Assembly (NCBI RefSeq): GCF_000210075.1
Contig: NC_021017.1
Location: 2,754,519-2,818,518, forward strand
Direction of reading: 5' to 3'
Length of the DNA stretch: 64,000 nt
From: Bacteroides xylanisolvens XB1A
GTDB taxonomy: Bacteria > Bacteroidota > Bacteroidia > Bacteroidales > Bacteroidaceae
Under the pieces are notes generated by a model. It was not told the DNA's origin. It saw nothing but the letters and a program-made list of their open reading frames with translations, and made no database searches. Below, one piece after another: positions 9,347 to 19,012 of the stretch. Position 1 is the stretch's first letter. Each line of letters starts with the position of its first letter. The translations under genes and the position numbers were made by a program.

Positions 9347-9411
9347 GATACAAAAATAGAATTAAAATTTTATTATTCAGACATTTCTCTTCGATGTTAA
9401 CCTATTTAAAG

Positions 9412-9419
9412 TATCTTTG
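9412..9419 (+). promoter_or_regulatory. Promoter -7 box of the helix-hairpin-helix protein gene
   Basis: TATCTTTG matches TAnnTTTG, 44 nt before the ATG at 9464. The -33 region is only a weak match. Confidence 0.5.
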
Positions 9420-9463
9420 CGGCCTTATCTGTTAAAAAGCAGGAAGAATAAACCATTTTATTG

Positions 9464-11512
9464 ATGAAAACTATTCAACTTTTACGGTTGATAAGTATTA
9501 TAAACAGCCTGTTAATAATTCCTGCTTGTAGTGCTCAAAACCTTTCTGAAAGTCTTTTAGAAGATGTTCTTGAAGATTTATCCGTTAATAACGGAACTGA
9601 TAACTCTGTTAATACTCCTAATTGGGAAAATGAATTGGAAGAACTTTCCAATCGTATGCAGGAACCAGTTAATTTGAATGTTGCTACCCGTGAACAACTC
9701 GAACAGTTTCCTTTCCTTAGTGATATTCAGATTGAACATTTGCTGGCCTACATCTATATACACGGACAGATGAAAACCATCTATGAACTTCAACTGGTAG
9801 AAGAGATGGATAGGCAAACAATCCAGTATTTACTACCTTTTGTCTGTATAAAAGCTATTAACAATGAACCTGCTTTTCGGTGGAAAAGTCTGTTGAAAAG
9901 CGCAGCGAAATATGGAAAAAATGAGCTGTTAACTCGCTTTGATATACCATTTTATAGGCGAAAAGGTTATGAACATACCTATTTAGGACCTTCTGTTTAT
10001 AACTCTGTGAAATACAGTTTCCGATACAGTGACCGACTCTATGCAGGAGTCGTTGCTGAAAAAGATGCTGGAGAACCTTTTGGAGCTTTACACAATCGCT
10101 ACGGCTATGATTATTATTCCTTTTATCTGTTATTAAAAGATTGTGGACGATTAAAAGCATTAGCTATTGGTAACTATCGGCTTAGTTTCGGACAAGGATT
10201 AGTGATTAGCACTGATTATCTGATGGGAAAAACAATTTATGCCTCTTCTTTCAACAATCGCAGTGGCGGAATAAAGAAACACTCTTCCAGCGATGAATAC
10301 AATTATTTTCGGGGAGTGGCCGCCACTGTTGCTTTATCTAAAGATTGGGATCTTTCCGGTTTCTATTCACACCGTTCATTAGATGGAGTAATCACTGACG
10401 GAGAAATCACCTCTATCTATAAAACCGGACTGCACCGAAGTCAAAAAGAAGCGGATAAAAAGAACCTATTCACCATGCAATTAACAGGTGGACACGTGAG
10501 TTATCAACACAACCGTATTCGACTGGGTATCACCGGTATTTACTACCTTTTCAACCGACCATACGAACCGGAATTAACAGGCTATTCCAAATACAATCTT
10601 CATGGAAACAACTTCTATAATCTGGGGATTGATTATGCTTACCGCTGGCATCGTTTTTCTTTTCAAGGAGAGACGGCCATCGGAAAACAAGGTTGGGCCT
10701 CTTTGAACCGTTTGCAATATTCACCGGTTCAAAACACTCAAATCATGTTGATACACCGGTTTTATTCTTATAACTATTGGGCCATGTTTGCCCATTCTTT
10801 TGGTGAAGGAAGTACGACACAAAATGAACAGGGATATTATATCGGCATGGAGACTTCTCCTTTTGCCTATTGGAAATTCTTCGCCTCATTCGATTTATTT
10901 TCTTTTCCGTGGAAAAAATACAGAGTAAATAAACCCTCTCGCGGAACAGACGGATTGCTTCAAGCCACTTTCACTCCACGCAGCTATCTATCCATGTATC
11001 TGAAGTACCGCTATAAACGCAAAGAACGGGATTGGACAGGTAGTAAAGGATCACTAACACTTCCTATTTTTCACCATCAACTTCGTTATCGTTTGAACTA
11101 TTCTTTAGGAGATGTGTTAAGCAGTCGTACAACTTTAGATTATAATCATTTTCATTCTCAGGACAGAGCTGCTAATATAGGATATCAGGTTACACAAATG
11201 ATATCCTCCCAACTGCCTTGGGCCAGGCTGTTTGCTGACGTTCAGGGCAGTTACTTTTTTACAGAGGATTATGATTCGCGCGTATATGCTTCGGAAAGCG
11301 GATTGCTTTATACGTTCTACACACCGTCCTTCCAAGGTCGTGGATTTCGCTGTAGCGTCCGTCTCAGATATGAACTGAATAAGCACTGGTTGTTCATAAC
11401 CAAGTTTGGCGAAACAGTCTATTTAGATCGGAATGAGATCGGTTCGGGCAATGATTTGATCTGTGGAAATAAAAAAGCAGATGTGCAAATGCAACTGCGT
11501 ATTAAGTTTTAA
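9464..11512 (+). CDS. Helix-hairpin-helix protein with probable outer-membrane beta-barrel
   Basis: 682 residues. A signal peptide (about 1-25, ending near CSAQ) is followed by a ComEA-like helix-hairpin-helix pair at about 65-125 (NLNVATREQLEQFPFL, then IYELQLVEEMDRQTIQYLLP). From about residue 150 to the end the sequence alternates aromatic and polar residues in repeated amphipathic strands (YSFRYSDRLYAGV, YRLNYSLGDVLSS) and ends in RIKF. That pattern suggests a C-terminal outer-membrane barrel. The frame opens one codon earlier at TTG, but the ATG at 9464 is the sensible start. A DNA-binding motif on an exported, barrel-bearing protein suggests DNA uptake or surface nucleic-acid contact, but this is only inference. 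Confidence 0.72.
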   Translation: MKTIQLLRLISIINSLLIIPACSAQNLSESLLEDVLEDLSVNNGTDNSVNTPNWENELEELSNRMQEPVNLNVATREQLEQFPFLSDIQIEHLLAYIYIHGQMKTIYELQLVEEMDRQTIQYLLPFVCIKAINNEPAFRWKSLLKSAAKYGKNELLTRFDIPFYRRKGYEHTYLGPSVYNSVKYSFRYSDRLYAGVVAEKDAGEPFGALHNRYGYDYYSFYLLLKDCGRLKALAIGNYRLSFGQGLVISTDYLMGKTIYASSFNNRSGGIKKHSSSDEYNYFRGVAATVALSKDWDLSGFYSHRSLDGVITDGEITSIYKTGLHRSQKEADKKNLFTMQLTGGHVSYQHNRIRLGITGIYYLFNRPYEPELTGYSKYNLHGNNFYNLGIDYAYRWHRFSFQGETAIGKQGWASLNRLQYSPVQNTQIMLIHRFYSYNYWAMFAHSFGEGSTTQNEQGYYIGMETSPFAYWKFFASFDLFSFPWKKYRVNKPSRGTDGLLQATFTPRSYLSMYLKYRYKRKERDWTGSKGSLTLPIFHHQLRYRLNYSLGDVLSSRTTLDYNHFHSQDRAANIGYQVTQMISSQLPWARLFADVQGSYFFTEDYDSRVYASESGLLYTFYTPSFQGRGFRCSVRLRYELNKHWLFITKFGETVYLDRNEIGSGNDLICGNKKADVQMQLRIKF

Positions 11513-11514
11513 TG

Positions 11515-11522
11515 TATATTTG
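11515..11522 (+). promoter_or_regulatory. Promoter -7 box of the ECF sigma factor gene
   Basis: TATATTTG matches TAnnTTTG, 33 nt before the sigma gene ATG and immediately after the stop of the preceding gene. This would make the ECF operon transcriptionally independent of its upstream neighbour. Confidence 0.5.
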
Positions 11523-11555
11523 TCTGCCAAAAATAATAGAAGAATACGATATTAA

Positions 11556-12065
11556 ATGGATGACAGGGCTACTTTTGACAAAATGTTTAATGAATGGTAT
11601 GCACAGTTTGTATATTTTGCATATTATTTTATAAATGACGCTGAGGTATGCAGAGATATCGTAAGTGATGCTTTTGAGTATTTGTGGCGTAATTATGAAA
11701 AGATAGAAGAGGCGACGGCTAAAACTTATCTTTATACAATCATTCGTACACGTTGCATTGACTATCTTCGCAAGCAAAATATCCATGAAGAATATGTAGA
11801 GTTTACTTCGCAATTAACTGATAAAATGATAGAAAGCGATTCGCAACATTCTGATTCTCGTGTTTTGCGTATTCGTAAAGCTATGGAAAAGTTGACTCCT
11901 TATAATTATCATATATTGGAAGCATGCTATATTCATAATAAGAAATATAAAGAAGTGGCCGAAGAATTGAATGTAAGTGTTGCGGCTATTCATAAGAATA
12001 TAGTAAAGGCTTTGCGTATTCTTCGCGAAGAATTGGGTCAAGAGGGTAACCGGAATAGACTTTAA
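11556..12065 (+). CDS. ECF-type RNA polymerase sigma factor (FecI-like)
   Basis: 169 residues with both ECF regions. Region 2 (about 10-80) contains FAYYFINDAEVCRDIVSDAFEYLW and TYLYTIIRTRCIDYLRK. Region 4 (about 112-160) contains the helix-turn-helix YKEVAEELNVSVAAIHKNIVKALRIL. This is the Bacteroides FecI-like group that pairs with a FecR anti-sigma factor and a SusC transporter carrying an STN domain. Both partners lie directly downstream. It should direct polymerase to the SusC promoter; a candidate ECF-type promoter is at 13341-13369. Confidence 0.92.
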   Translation: MDDRATFDKMFNEWYAQFVYFAYYFINDAEVCRDIVSDAFEYLWRNYEKIEEATAKTYLYTIIRTRCIDYLRKQNIHEEYVEFTSQLTDKMIESDSQHSDSRVLRIRKAMEKLTPYNYHILEACYIHNKKYKEVAEELNVSVAAIHKNIVKALRILREELGQEGNRNRL

Positions 12066-12096
12066 AACGTAAATATATATATTGAATACATTATTT

Positions 12097-13275
12097 ATGG
12101 ATGAAAAGAATATAAATATAAGTAAGTCGGAAGAAGAACTCCTGGAAATTATGGAGAATCGTTCTCATATAACTACTGATCAATTGCATAATTTGAAAGA
12201 AGATGAGGAGTGCTTGCAGGCATATTCTGATTTGGCAGAAATTGTGATAGAAATGCAGAAAAAACAAAATATGCTGGCAATTGATGTCCGGAATGAATTG
12301 GCAGATTTTCATAATAAACATTCTAAAAACGATCGAAGAAAAAATACGCGGATACTGTTGTGGGCCAGTGCCACGGGTGTAGCGGCGACTGTTGTCATAA
12401 TTTTAGTTTTGCGTGCAATGATGATTTCGTCGCAACCGGAAATCATTCAAGTGTTTCAAGCCAATCATGTTGCCCAAGAAGTCACTTTACAAGTGAATGA
12501 TGAGAAGGAAATAAAACCACTAAAAGAAGTGGTAGAATCTCTTTCGTCTTCCTCTACTGCACAGTTGTCTTCTAAAGAAATAGATTATAGTCGTGCTCTT
12601 CTTCAGACAGAAACCAAGGAAGTAGGAAAGCAGAAAGTACAGATACATAGATTAAGTATTCCTAGGGGAGAGACATTCAAAGTCGTTTTATCTGATGGGA
12701 CTGAAGTTTTCTTGAATTCGGATAGTCGTCTGGCTTACCCTACGGTTTTTAAAGGAAAAGAAAGAGTCGTCTCTTTGGAAGGTGAAGCTTATTTTAAAGT
12801 TACTAAAGATGCAAAACATCCTTTTATTGTGAAAAGTGGAAATCTACAGGTTCGCGTATTAGGAACGGAATTTAATGTGCGTAGCTACTCTCCTATTGAT
12901 GTCCGTGTTACGCTCATTACAGGAAAAGTGGCTGTTAGCGATACTTGTGGAATTCATAGTGTTGAAATGATGCCGGGACAAAGTGCACAGCTTTCTTCTG
13001 ACGGAACGTTTGCTGTGAACGAGGTGGACATTGAATCATTTTTATATTGGAAGGAAGGATTTTTCTATTTTGACGATGTTGCCCTGGTTGACATGATGAA
13101 AGAAATAGGGCGTTGGTATAATATAGATATTGAGTTCCGCAATAGCAAAATTATGGATCTTCGTATGCATTTCTTTGCAAATCGTCACCAAGACATCTTT
13201 CACTTGATTGAATTATTGAATCGAATGGAGAGGATACATGCTCATTTTGAAACAGGAAAACTAATTATTGAATAA
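12097..13275 (+). CDS. FecR-family anti-sigma factor
   Basis: An inner-membrane transducer of about 392 residues. The N-terminal ~85 residues are cytoplasmic and helical and should bind the sigma factor. One transmembrane segment follows (about 84-106, LLWASATGVAATVVIILVL). The periplasmic FecR domain (about 185-290) has IPRGETFKVVLSDGTEVFLN and FIVKSGNLQVRVLGTEFNV, and a C-terminal DUF4974-like tail has YWKEGFFYFDDVALVDMMKEI. It receives the signal from the STN domain of the SusC protein. The open frame begins at a TTG (12082), but the ATG at 12097 is preferred; it is 31 bp after the sigma gene. Confidence 0.92.
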   Translation: MDEKNINISKSEEELLEIMENRSHITTDQLHNLKEDEECLQAYSDLAEIVIEMQKKQNMLAIDVRNELADFHNKHSKNDRRKNTRILLWASATGVAATVVIILVLRAMMISSQPEIIQVFQANHVAQEVTLQVNDEKEIKPLKEVVESLSSSSTAQLSSKEIDYSRALLQTETKEVGKQKVQIHRLSIPRGETFKVVLSDGTEVFLNSDSRLAYPTVFKGKERVVSLEGEAYFKVTKDAKHPFIVKSGNLQVRVLGTEFNVRSYSPIDVRVTLITGKVAVSDTCGIHSVEMMPGQSAQLSSDGTFAVNEVDIESFLYWKEGFFYFDDVALVDMMKEIGRWYNIDIEFRNSKIMDLRMHFFANRHQDIFHLIELLNRMERIHAHFETGKLIIE

Positions 13276-13340
13276 AAAACGAGCAAAAAGTCATAAATCT
13301 GAATAGAAATATATATTTCTGAAAAATAAATTCTTTTAAG

Positions 13341-13369
13341 GGTAACCATTCTTTTTTAAACTTCGTATA
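13341..13369 (+). promoter_or_regulatory. Candidate ECF-sigma promoter of the STN-type SusC operon
   Basis: GGTAACC (13341-13347) and TCGTATA (13363-13369) lie 15 bp apart, with AAC-to-CGT spacing of 17, as in GGAAC/CGT promoters used by ECF sigma factors. The start site would be near 13376, giving a leader of about 33 nt. No TAnnTTTG box is present in this 133-bp gap, which supports use of the alternative sigma factor. Confidence 0.5.
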
Positions 13370-13408
13370 TAATTAAAAGAATGAAATATTATTTAACTAT
13401 TCGGGCTT

Positions 13409-16400
13409 ATGAAAAAGAATCAAGCACAAAAGTTCATTGTCTTGTTCTTGTTTTTCCTTTTTGCCTATTCATGGCGTGTTGAAGCGCAAACAGGTAAGGA
13501 AAAGCAAATAACAATGGAGTTTAAAAATGAAGGATTACCCTCTATTTTTAAACGTTTTGAAAAAGTATCGGGATATAAAGTTCTTTTTATCTACGATGAA
13601 ATCAGTTCTTATACTTCTACCGGAAAAGTAGAAAAAGCTACAGTCGATGAAGCATTGAAAGTGATTATCGGGAAAAATCCGTTGAAATACCACATTGACG
13701 GACAATTCATCAATATCACAAAAGAGGATTCTAAAAAGTTTTTTTCACAAGTAAAAGGAAAAGTTTTTTCCGAGGAAGACGGACTTCCTGTTATCGGTGC
13801 CACTATTATCGTAGAAGATGCCAATAATATTAGGGCTATCACGGACAATAATGGTAATTTTCAGCTTTCTAATGTTTCGAAAGATAGTCGGGTTAGAATA
13901 TCGTATGTAGGTTTGGAGACTCAGTTCTTGAATCCTTCATCCTATATGTCGGTAGTGATGAAGTCTGATACAAAAGCACTCGATGAAGTGGTGGTGACAG
14001 GTATGTTTAATAGAAAGAAAGAGGGATTCACTGGTTCTGCTGTTACTATCAAGGGTGAAGAACTGAAAAAGTATAGTACGAATAATGTGGCTAAAGCGAT
14101 AGCTGCTGTCGCTCCCGGGCTTCGTATCATGGATAATATCAATATGGGGTCTAATCCGAATAATCTGCCTGATATGCGTATGCGTGGCGGTGCAAATATG
14201 GATTTGAATGCACAGGCTACGGTAGATTTAAATTCTGCCAGTAATGATGTGCTGGCAGTTCAGGGCGAATATGAGACCTATGCCAATCAACCGCTGCTTA
14301 TCATGGACGGATTTGAAATCAGTATACAGACACTTGCTGATATGGATCCCGACCGTGTTGCTTCCATCGTTGTGTTGAAAGATGCGGCAGCTACGGCTAT
14401 TTATGGTTCGCGTGCGGCAAATGGAGTAATTGTTATCGAAAGCAAGACTCCCAAACCGGGACGGATTTGGGTGACTTATGGTGGGGAACTTCGTATTGAA
14501 GCTCCGGATATGACCGGGTATAACTTGATGAATGCAAGAGAGAAGATAGATGCAGAGTTGCAAAGCGGACTTTATACATACGGCGGCGAAACAGTTGAAA
14601 AATGGCAGCTCTATCAATCTAAATTGCGTGAAGTGCTGGCAGGAGTAAATACTTATTGGCTGGACAAGCCTTTGCAAACAGCTTTCCAACAACGACATAC
14701 GGTTACGCTGGAAGGTGGTGATGAAGCCTTACGCTATCGGATGTATGTCGGATATAATAGTTCTCCGGGTGTGATGAAAGACAGCAAACGTGATGTACTG
14801 ACCGGTTCACTTGATTTTCAGTATCGTCTGAAAAAGGTGTTGTTAAAGAATAGCATTACGTTGGATAATTCGGTGGCTAATGAGTCTCCGTGGGGAAGTT
14901 TTAGTGAATATACCCGCTTGAATCCTTATCTGCGTCCGTATGGAGAGAACGGAGAAATACAAAAACGGCTTGATAATTTTGAAGGAGTGGGTGGTGAGTC
15001 GAGCTACCTGAATCCGATGTATAATACGACATTCAACAGCAAAGATCAGAGTAAGAACTTCACAGTACGTGAACTTTTCAGGGTAGAATATAATCCTACT
15101 AATGAATTACGGTTTGAAGGAGCTTTTAATTTGTCCAAAAGTGTAGGACATCGTGATATTTTCCGTCCTGCACAACATACGCTTTTTGATAATGTGACCG
15201 ATCCTACCTTAAGAGGTGATTACCGCAGAAGCCAGAGTGAAGCTGTCAGTTGGGGAATCGATTTGACAGGAAGCTGGAACAAGCAATTGAAAGACCATTA
15301 TCTGACTGCTAATGCACGCATGAGTGTATTGGAGAATAATTCGGAGACTTATGGAAACTATGTGACCGGTTTCCCGAATGATAATATGGATAACTTGTTG
15401 TTTGGTAAGAAATATAACGAGAAAGTGACGGGCGATGAGAGGACAACACGCTCTATCGGTTGGGTGGCTGCCGGAGGTTATTCTTATAAATATAAGTATT
15501 CGTTCGACTTTAATATACGTTTGGACGGTTCTTCACAGTTTGGAAAAAATAACCGTTGGGCTCCTTTCTGGTCAACAGGATTGCGCTGGGATTTGAAAAA
15601 AGAGAACTTCATGAAAGATGTATCTTTTATTTCCGATTTCATTTTGAGGGGTACATACGGTACGACCGGTTCGCAAGGTTTTGATCCTTATCAGGCACAT
15701 GGTTATTATACATACTCTAATTTGCTGCTTCCTTATTACTCATCTGATGCAACAGGTTCGGAAATCTTGGCTATGCATAATGAGAGTTTAAAATGGCAGA
15801 CAACGAAAAGTACTAATCTTGCCTTGGAACTCGGGTTTTTCGATCAGCGTTTTACTGCACGTGTGGAATATTATCGGAAAATAACAGATAATATGGTTGC
15901 CAATATAAGTCTTGCTCCTTCTCTTGGTTTCAGCAGTTATCCGGAAAATCTGGGAAAGATAGAGAATAAGGGTTGGGAAATTTCTCTCTCGGCTATTCCT
16001 TATAAAAACACTGCTAAACAAGCTTATTGGACAATTACAGTAAACGGTTCTCATAATACTGACAAACTATTGAAAATATCGGAAGCGATGAAATACAGAA
16101 ATGATAAAAGTGCATCAGATTTAAAAGATACGCCGTTGCCACGTTATGAAGAAGGTGAATCTCTTTCCCGTATCTGGGTAGTACGTTCATTAGGTATTGA
16201 TCCGGCTTCCGGAGATGAAATATTATTGAAACGTAACGGGGAGATGACGAGTGCCGTTAACTGGAGTGCGAATGATGTAGTACCTATTGGTAATACAGAA
16301 CCTAAATGGCAAGGATATATTAATTCTTCCTTTACATACAGAGGTTGGGGAGCAGATGTCAGCTTCAGGTATCAGTTTGGCGGTCAGGTATATAATCAGA

Positions 16401-16762
16401 CCTTGCTTGACAAGGTGGAAAATGCTAATTTGAAATATAATGTAGATCGACGGGTAACTCAGCTACGTTGGGCGAAACCGGGTGATAAGGCACAGTTCCG
16501 TATTCTTAATCCTAACGGTTTGGAAACGAAAGCCACTTCCCGGTTTATAATGGATGAAAATATATTCCAGGGAAGTTCGTTGTCTGTTTACTATCGTATG
16601 GATCGTACTAATACAAAATTTATTAGTCATTGGGGATTGAGTTCCGCTAAAGTGACGTTTAATATGGAAGACTTTTTCTATTGGTCTACAGTGAAACGCG
16701 AAAGAGGTTTGTACTATCCGTATTCCCGTCAGTTTACATTTGCTCTGAATGTTGCTTTCTAA
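13409..16762 (+). CDS. SusC-type TonB-dependent transporter with STN signalling domain
   Basis: 1117 residues, outer membrane. In order: signal peptide (1-27, ending VEAQ); STN/secretin N-terminal domain (about 33-105), which touches FecR in the periplasm; carboxypeptidase-regulatory-like domain (about 115-190); TonB plug (about 205-350) with the SusC signature VVLKDAAATAIYGSRAANGVI; and a 22-strand barrel ending in FALNVAF. The STN domain and the FecI/FecR genes upstream show transcription is tied to transport. The substrate is unknown; the downstream metalloprotease suggests a peptide or glycopeptide. It begins the co-directional run to 25187. Confidence 0.93.
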   Translation: MKKNQAQKFIVLFLFFLFAYSWRVEAQTGKEKQITMEFKNEGLPSIFKRFEKVSGYKVLFIYDEISSYTSTGKVEKATVDEALKVIIGKNPLKYHIDGQFINITKEDSKKFFSQVKGKVFSEEDGLPVIGATIIVEDANNIRAITDNNGNFQLSNVSKDSRVRISYVGLETQFLNPSSYMSVVMKSDTKALDEVVVTGMFNRKKEGFTGSAVTIKGEELKKYSTNNVAKAIAAVAPGLRIMDNINMGSNPNNLPDMRMRGGANMDLNAQATVDLNSASNDVLAVQGEYETYANQPLLIMDGFEISIQTLADMDPDRVASIVVLKDAAATAIYGSRAANGVIVIESKTPKPGRIWVTYGGELRIEAPDMTGYNLMNAREKIDAELQSGLYTYGGETVEKWQLYQSKLREVLAGVNTYWLDKPLQTAFQQRHTVTLEGGDEALRYRMYVGYNSSPGVMKDSKRDVLTGSLDFQYRLKKVLLKNSITLDNSVANESPWGSFSEYTRLNPYLRPYGENGEIQKRLDNFEGVGGESSYLNPMYNTTFNSKDQSKNFTVRELFRVEYNPTNELRFEGAFNLSKSVGHRDIFRPAQHTLFDNVTDPTLRGDYRRSQSEAVSWGIDLTGSWNKQLKDHYLTANARMSVLENNSETYGNYVTGFPNDNMDNLLFGKKYNEKVTGDERTTRSIGWVAAGGYSYKYKYSFDFNIRLDGSSQFGKNNRWAPFWSTGLRWDLKKENFMKDVSFISDFILRGTYGTTGSQGFDPYQAHGYYTYSNLLLPYYSSDATGSEILAMHNESLKWQTTKSTNLALELGFFDQRFTARVEYYRKITDNMVANISLAPSLGFSSYPENLGKIENKGWEISLSAIPYKNTAKQAYWTITVNGSHNTDKLLKISEAMKYRNDKSASDLKDTPLPRYEEGESLSRIWVVRSLGIDPASGDEILLKRNGEMTSAVNWSANDVVPIGNTEPKWQGYINSSFTYRGWGADVSFRYQFGGQVYNQTLLDKVENANLKYNVDRRVTQLRWAKPGDKAQFRILNPNGLETKATSRFIMDENIFQGSSLSVYYRMDRTNTKFISHWGLSSAKVTFNMEDFFYWSTVKRERGLYYPYSRQFTFALNVAF

Positions 16763-16778
16763 TTAAAAACCTATTTGT

Positions 16779-18302
16779 ATGAAACAGATAATATATATAC
16801 TATTAACAACAACAATGCTGGGACTTATGTCTTGCAGCGACTGGTTGGATGTATCTCCGAAGACTTCTATTCCTACCGACAAGCAATTTGAGTCGGAATC
16901 AGGATTTAAGGATGCGCTTACAGGTATTTATTTGAAGTTGGGAACCACGACATTATATGCCGGAGACTTGACTTATGCTTATTTGGATGAGTTGGCAGGA
17001 TTATATTCCGATTATCCGGGGTATAATACAAATGCTGTTTTCGACCAAAGTATCGTGTTCGATTATGAGAACATGTTTTTGAGTAAGAAGAATGGGATTT
17101 ACTCAACGATGTATAACATCATAGCCAATATTAATAACTTCTTGGAGTACGTAGACAAAAATAAAGATGTTTTAGTTACCGAACGCTATTATGAAACTAT
17201 GAAGGGAGAGGCACTCGGGCTTCGCGCTTTTCTTCACTTTGATTTGTTGCGTATGTTCGGTCCTGTTTATAAAGAACATCCTGCATCCAAAGCTATACCC
17301 TACCGTATTGCTTTTGATAAGGATGCCACTCCTGTTTTACCAGCCAGCGAAGTGGTTGACGCTATTCTCAAAGATTTGAATGACGCTGAAAAATTACTGA
17401 AAGAGAGTGATCCTCTTGATTTCTTTACCGATCAGACGGATGAAGATTTTATAGATAAAAATCATTTTCTTGTCAATCGTGAGTTTCGTATGAATCTATA
17501 TGCGGTTAAAGCTATGCTGGCTCGTGTATATTGTTACAAAGGTGATGCGGAAAGTAAAGGATTGGCCACAGAGTACGCTAAACAAGTGATTGCTGCCTCT
17601 AAGTATTTTACATTGTATAAATCGCAGACTGCTTCCAATTACAATTCCATACGCTACGCAGAGCAAATCTTTGGAATAACAGTCAATGAATTCTCCAATT
17701 TGCTTATTGGAAATTATATGGATATGGAGAATACCAATACTCAGCAACATTTCTATCTGGATGGAGATAAATTTAAATTCTTCTATGAAACTGCCGATGC
17801 AGGGAATACTGACTGGAGAAAAAATACGGAAATGTTTGAGGTTATTAATGGGGCAAGTCGGACAGATGTTTTTTGTAGAAAATATAATCAGAAACCTTTG
17901 AATGGCGGATATGCTTATTCCGGTGCTGACGCTATCCCTTTGATACGCTTACCCGAAATGTATTATATTGTAGCAGAATGTGTTCCTTCTGCATCGGAAA
18001 GTGCTGACGCGTTAAATACCGTACGTTTTGCACGTGGTATCTCTTATAGTGATGAAATACCGACTACCGGATATGATGACCTTGATAATACTTCGGAAGA
18101 AGACAAAAACCAGACTAAACGTATTAATGAGATAATGAAAGAATATAGAAAAGAATATTTCGCGGAAGGTCAACTTTTCTATTTCTTGAAAGCGCATAAT
18201 TATAGCACTTATTATGGTTGTGGGATTGAAACGATGACTGAAGCCCATTATCAGATGACGTTGCCGGATGACGAGTATATTTTTGGAAACAACTCTAAAT
18301 GA
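16779..18302 (+). CDS. SusD/RagB-type surface substrate-binding lipoprotein
   Basis: 507 residues. The signal peptide ends in GLMSC (Cys19), so it is lipid-anchored on the cell surface as the lid of the SusC barrel. The N-terminal DWLDVSPKTSIPTDKQFESESGFKDALTGIY-type start and the TPR-like helices (GEALGLRAFLHFDLLRMFG) are typical SusD/RagB. The C-terminus has LIRLPEMYYIVAECV and NEIMKEYRKEYFAEGQLFYFLK. It starts 16 bp after the SusC stop. Ligand residues cannot be read from sequence alone. Confidence 0.93.
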   Translation: MKQIIYILLTTTMLGLMSCSDWLDVSPKTSIPTDKQFESESGFKDALTGIYLKLGTTTLYAGDLTYAYLDELAGLYSDYPGYNTNAVFDQSIVFDYENMFLSKKNGIYSTMYNIIANINNFLEYVDKNKDVLVTERYYETMKGEALGLRAFLHFDLLRMFGPVYKEHPASKAIPYRIAFDKDATPVLPASEVVDAILKDLNDAEKLLKESDPLDFFTDQTDEDFIDKNHFLVNREFRMNLYAVKAMLARVYCYKGDAESKGLATEYAKQVIAASKYFTLYKSQTASNYNSIRYAEQIFGITVNEFSNLLIGNYMDMENTNTQQHFYLDGDKFKFFYETADAGNTDWRKNTEMFEVINGASRTDVFCRKYNQKPLNGGYAYSGADAIPLIRLPEMYYIVAECVPSASESADALNTVRFARGISYSDEIPTTGYDDLDNTSEEDKNQTKRINEIMKEYRKEYFAEGQLFYFLKAHNYSTYYGCGIETMTEAHYQMTLPDDEYIFGNNSK

Positions 18303-18311
18303 TGAAGCATT

Positions 18312-18995
18312 ATGAAACGTATTATATATTTTGTTTTAGCTATTCTTGTTTGCGGCATTTATGTAGGATGCAGTGAAAACGAGATAGACTTATATGACCA
18401 GACACCTCGTATCAATTTCTATGGTAGCACTACGCATGTCCGTACTTTGGTTGATACGGATTATGTGAAGAAAGAACCTTATGCTGTAGACAGTTTCGAG
18501 GTAAGAATACAAGGAGATTTTTTGAAAGAGAATCGTGATTTCTGTGTGAAAGTAACTCCGAATAATGATTATCAGAATTCAGTGGATGTATTATTGGAAA
18601 GCAAGTATACATATACTGACCTTGATACAGTTTGCCAGATATTCTATTATAAAATAAATCGTCCGAAAGTAGAGGCAGGTAGAAATGTTTATGGTTGTTA
18701 TCTGGAGTTTGATTTGAATAACCCTCTTCATCAGTTTGATAAAGGTCTGGTAGAAAAGAATCAAATCGTTTTAAATGTCAGATGGGAGTTGAAACCGACC
18801 GAATGGAGTGATTATGTGGGATTTGGCAGTTATAGCGATGCTAAATATATGTTTATTATGGATGTATGTCAACGTGTATGGGATGATTTGGAAGATGAAG
18901 ATATTGATGTAATCAAGCAAGCTTATAGAGAATATAAGGAGGAGGGAAATCCACCGATTTTAGGTGAAGAGGGTGATGAAATAGAATATGAATAA
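18312..18995 (+). CDS. DUF4843-family surface lipoprotein
   Basis: 227 residues with a lipoprotein signal peptide (GIYVGC, Cys20). The mature part begins DLYDQTPRINFYG, has YAVDSFEVRIQGDF and ends with a long acidic tail. It matches the DUF4843 proteins that usually follow SusD in STN-type operons. Function is unknown; an auxiliary surface component of the uptake complex is likely. It begins 9 bp after the SusD stop. Confidence 0.8.
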   Translation: MKRIIYFVLAILVCGIYVGCSENEIDLYDQTPRINFYGSTTHVRTLVDTDYVKKEPYAVDSFEVRIQGDFLKENRDFCVKVTPNNDYQNSVDVLLESKYTYTDLDTVCQIFYYKINRPKVEAGRNVYGCYLEFDLNNPLHQFDKGLVEKNQIVLNVRWELKPTEWSDYVGFGSYSDAKYMFIMDVCQRVWDDLEDEDIDVIKQAYREYKEEGNPPILGEEGDEIEYE

Positions 18996-19012
18996 GATTA
19001 AAAAGAAACGTT

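Noticed and set aside
7353..9600. Replication origin suggested by many TTATCAACA/TGTTGATAA-like words
   Set aside because: The words do not match the DnaA box TTATCCACA well, and dnaA, dnaN or gidA neighbours are absent.
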